From positions 124,001-188,000 of the forward strand of contig NZ_JAGYJN010000004.1 in NCBI RefSeq assembly GCF_018402035.1: a stretch of DNA of 64,000 nucleotides. Direction: 5' to 3'. Position numbers and translations under genes: made by a program. Each line of letters starts with the position of its first letter. Positions within the stretch are counted from its first letter, which is position 1. Under the pieces are notes generated by a model, which was given only the letters and a program-made list of their open reading frames with translations, was not told where the DNA came from and ran no database searches. Positions 63,048 through 64,000 of this stretch are shown piece by piece. The stretch is from Roseicyclus sp. Its GTDB lineage: Bacteria > Pseudomonadota > Alphaproteobacteria > Rhodobacterales > Rhodobacteraceae.

Positions 63048-63079
63048 GGCCGGTGCGCAGCGCGCGCGCCGGCCTTTTT
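63048..63079 (+). terminator. Rho-independent terminator of the 5'-nucleotidase gene
   Basis: GGCCGGTGCGC (63048-63058) pairs with GCGCGCCGGCC (63064-63074), with one G-U wobble, followed by TTTTT at 63075-63079, about 20 bp after the stop. Confidence 0.85.
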
Positions 63080-63125
63080 GTATCTGGGTCTTTCGCCGCG
63101 CTGCGCGCGCTTCTATCGTTGGGCC

Positions 63126-63791
63126 ATGTGTGGACGCATGACCATGACCCATCCCAGCGATGCAATGGCGCGGCTTTTCGATGCCGCGCCTGCCAATGAT
63201 CTGCCGCTTGTGCCGCGCTACAATATCTGTCCGACACAGGCGGTGGGGGTGATCTGCGCCGGGCAGGGGCGGCGCAGCTATCGGCCCATGCGCTGGGGGT
63301 TCTTGCCGCATTGGTACAAGACGCCGACGGATGGGCCGCTTTTGATCAATGCGCGCGCCGAAACCATCGCGGAAAAACCGGCCTTTGGCACAGCCGTGCG
63401 CGCACGGCGCTGTCTTGTGCCGGTGACGGGGTTTTACGAATGGACCAAGGATGACGCGGGCAACCGCCTGCCCTGGTATTTCACGCCTGCCGATGGCGCG
63501 CCCTTGGTCTTTGCCGGGGTATGGCAGGATTGGGGGCAGGGCGCGGCGGCGATGACAAGCTTTGCCATCCTGACCACGGCGGCCAGCCCTTGGATGGCGG
63601 ACACGCATCATCGTGAGCCTGTGGCGCTTGCCCCCGATGATTGGGCGCGCTGGCTGGGTGAGACGGGCGAGAAGGCCGCGCCGTTGATGCGCCCGGCCCC
63701 GGCGGCGTATTACCAGCGCTGGCGCGTCGATCCGCGCGTCAATTCCAACCGCGCCGAAGGGGTGGGGTTGACCCAAGACATCGCTGGCTGA
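63126..63791 (+). CDS. yedK: SOS response-associated peptidase, YedK/HMCES (SRAP) family
   Basis: A 221-residue SRAP protein that traps abasic sites in single-stranded DNA by a covalent bond through Cys2. It begins MCGRMTMTHPS, with the family segments RYNICPTQAVGV, MRWGFLPHW, INARAET, VTGFYEW and the catalytic His in DTHHREPV. The Cys2 position fixes the start at ATG 63126. There is no clear LexA-type box in the 100 bp upstream. It is the last gene before tRNA-Gly. Confidence 0.95.
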   Translation: MCGRMTMTHPSDAMARLFDAAPANDLPLVPRYNICPTQAVGVICAGQGRRSYRPMRWGFLPHWYKTPTDGPLLINARAETIAEKPAFGTAVRARRCLVPVTGFYEWTKDDAGNRLPWYFTPADGAPLVFAGVWQDWGQGAAAMTSFAILTTAASPWMADTHHREPVALAPDDWARWLGETGEKAAPLMRPAPAAYYQRWRVDPRVNSNRAEGVGLTQDIAG

Positions 63792-63805
63792 GGTGCAGGG
63801 CAGAT

Positions 63806-63879
63806 TGGAGCGGGCGGCGGGAATCGAACCCGCGTCTCTTGCTTGGAAGGCAAGGGTCTTACCATTACACAACGCCCGC
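63806..63879 (-). tRNA. tRNA-Gly (anticodon UCC)
   Basis: A 74-base minus-strand gene with encoded CCA: acceptor GCGGGCG with CGCCCGC, anticodon stem CTTGC/GCAAG around loop CTTCCAA (UCC), T arm GCGGGTTCGATTCCCGC. All arms pair without mismatch. Confidence 0.95.
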
Positions 63880-63892
63880 AGCGCTGCGCTGT

Positions 63893-63921
63893 CAGGTAAA
63901 GCCCATGGCCCCGCCCGTCAA
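63893..63921 (-). promoter_or_regulatory. Promoter of tRNA-Gly
   Basis: Minus strand: -35 TTGACG (63921-63916), 17-bp spacer, -10 TACCTG (63898-63893), 13 bases before the tRNA 5' end. Confidence 0.5.
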
Positions 63922-63928
63922 GCACCCG

Positions 63929-64000
63929 TCAGAAGATGGGGTCGCTATTGTCGAGAAGGGCGAGATTGACGCCCGCAAACAGGATTGAATTGCCGCCGCC
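63929..64000 (-). CDS. 3' end of an unidentified gene (truncated by window edge)
   Basis: On the minus strand a frame that enters at the window edge reads GGGNSILFAGVNLALLDNSD followed by PIF and a stop at 63931-63929. Length and identity cannot be known from 23 residues. The open frame and its ending close to the tRNA-Gly promoter make it plausible that this is the true C-terminus of a gene that lies outside the window. Confidence 0.4.
   Translation of the reverse strand, partial: GGGNSILFAGVNLALLDNSDPIF

Noticed and set aside
1..64000. CRISPR arrays, transposases, phage genes and rRNA
   Set aside because: I looked for evenly spaced short repeats, transposase motifs and rRNA-like sequence. 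None appears; the repeats found are dispersed and gene-end associated.

Overview
The window is a GC-rich chromosomal segment from an alphaproteobacterium, most likely Rhodobacterales (Roseobacter/Rhodobacter group). This rests on gene content and style: a C-P lyase cluster with a DUF1045 gene and a hexapeptide transferase, FolE2, a MaeB malic enzyme with a phosphotransacetylase tail, tandem MerR regulators beside beta-oxidation genes, a J-domain/BolA pair, and 3'-end repeats of the type GCCTCCGGCGGGGATATTT. I see no rRNA, CRISPR array, transposase, phage gene or replication origin. Two tRNA genes are present, Glu-UUC and Gly-UCC.

Left part (1-11968), phosphonate acquisition and breakdown. It opens inside phnK and continues with phnL (frameshifted), phnN, a convergent DUF1045 2H-phosphoesterase and a first phnM (frameshifted). 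A minus-strand pair follows, an intact second phnM coupled to a TIM-barrel isomerase-like gene. Divergent from it are a lone PhnC-like ATPase and then a complete transporter operon phnC-phnD-phnE1-phnE2 plus a hexapeptide acyltransferase. Arrays of 11-bp-spaced PhoB half-sites lie before both phnC paralogues, a weaker one faces the second phnM, and another lies about 50 kb away before a periplasmic 5'-nucleotidase, so these genes are probably induced by phosphate starvation. The first PhnC paralogue keeps Walker A but has lost the Q-loop Gln, the LSGGQ signature, the Walker B Glu and the H-loop His, while the second has them all.

Middle (12-31 kb) is housekeeping: a TPR protein, an AhpD-like protein, FolE2, a TrkH potassium channel, an HI0933-family flavoprotein, J-domain and BolA proteins, a ligase-associated exonuclease/hydrolase/ATP-dependent DNA ligase operon, a class I amidotransferase-type hydrolase, a GlcG-type protein, tRNA-Glu, then hom-glpX-recJ, a lipoprotein, a TetR regulator and a fatty acid desaturase. 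At 31-44 kb are glyA with a strong terminator, NAD kinase, maeB, prpE, a sensorless hybrid histidine kinase, and a tightly packed nucleoside-salvage operon cdd-deoA-deoB-(52-aa membrane protein)-add-upp.

Right part (44-64 kb): a secreted protein, an M48-like protein without zinc ligands, an acyl-CoA synthetase, an enolase-superfamily enzyme, and a beta-oxidation block merR-fadE-small ORF-gst-fadA-fadJ. A low-GC family 61 glycosyltransferase sits between two paralogous merR genes. Two thioesterases, a MATE exporter, pyrD, a DUF952 gene, the 5'-nucleotidase, a YedK/SRAP protein, tRNA-Gly and the 3' end of an unidentified gene follow. Several convergent gene ends carry palindromes or hairpin repeats that probably act as terminators.
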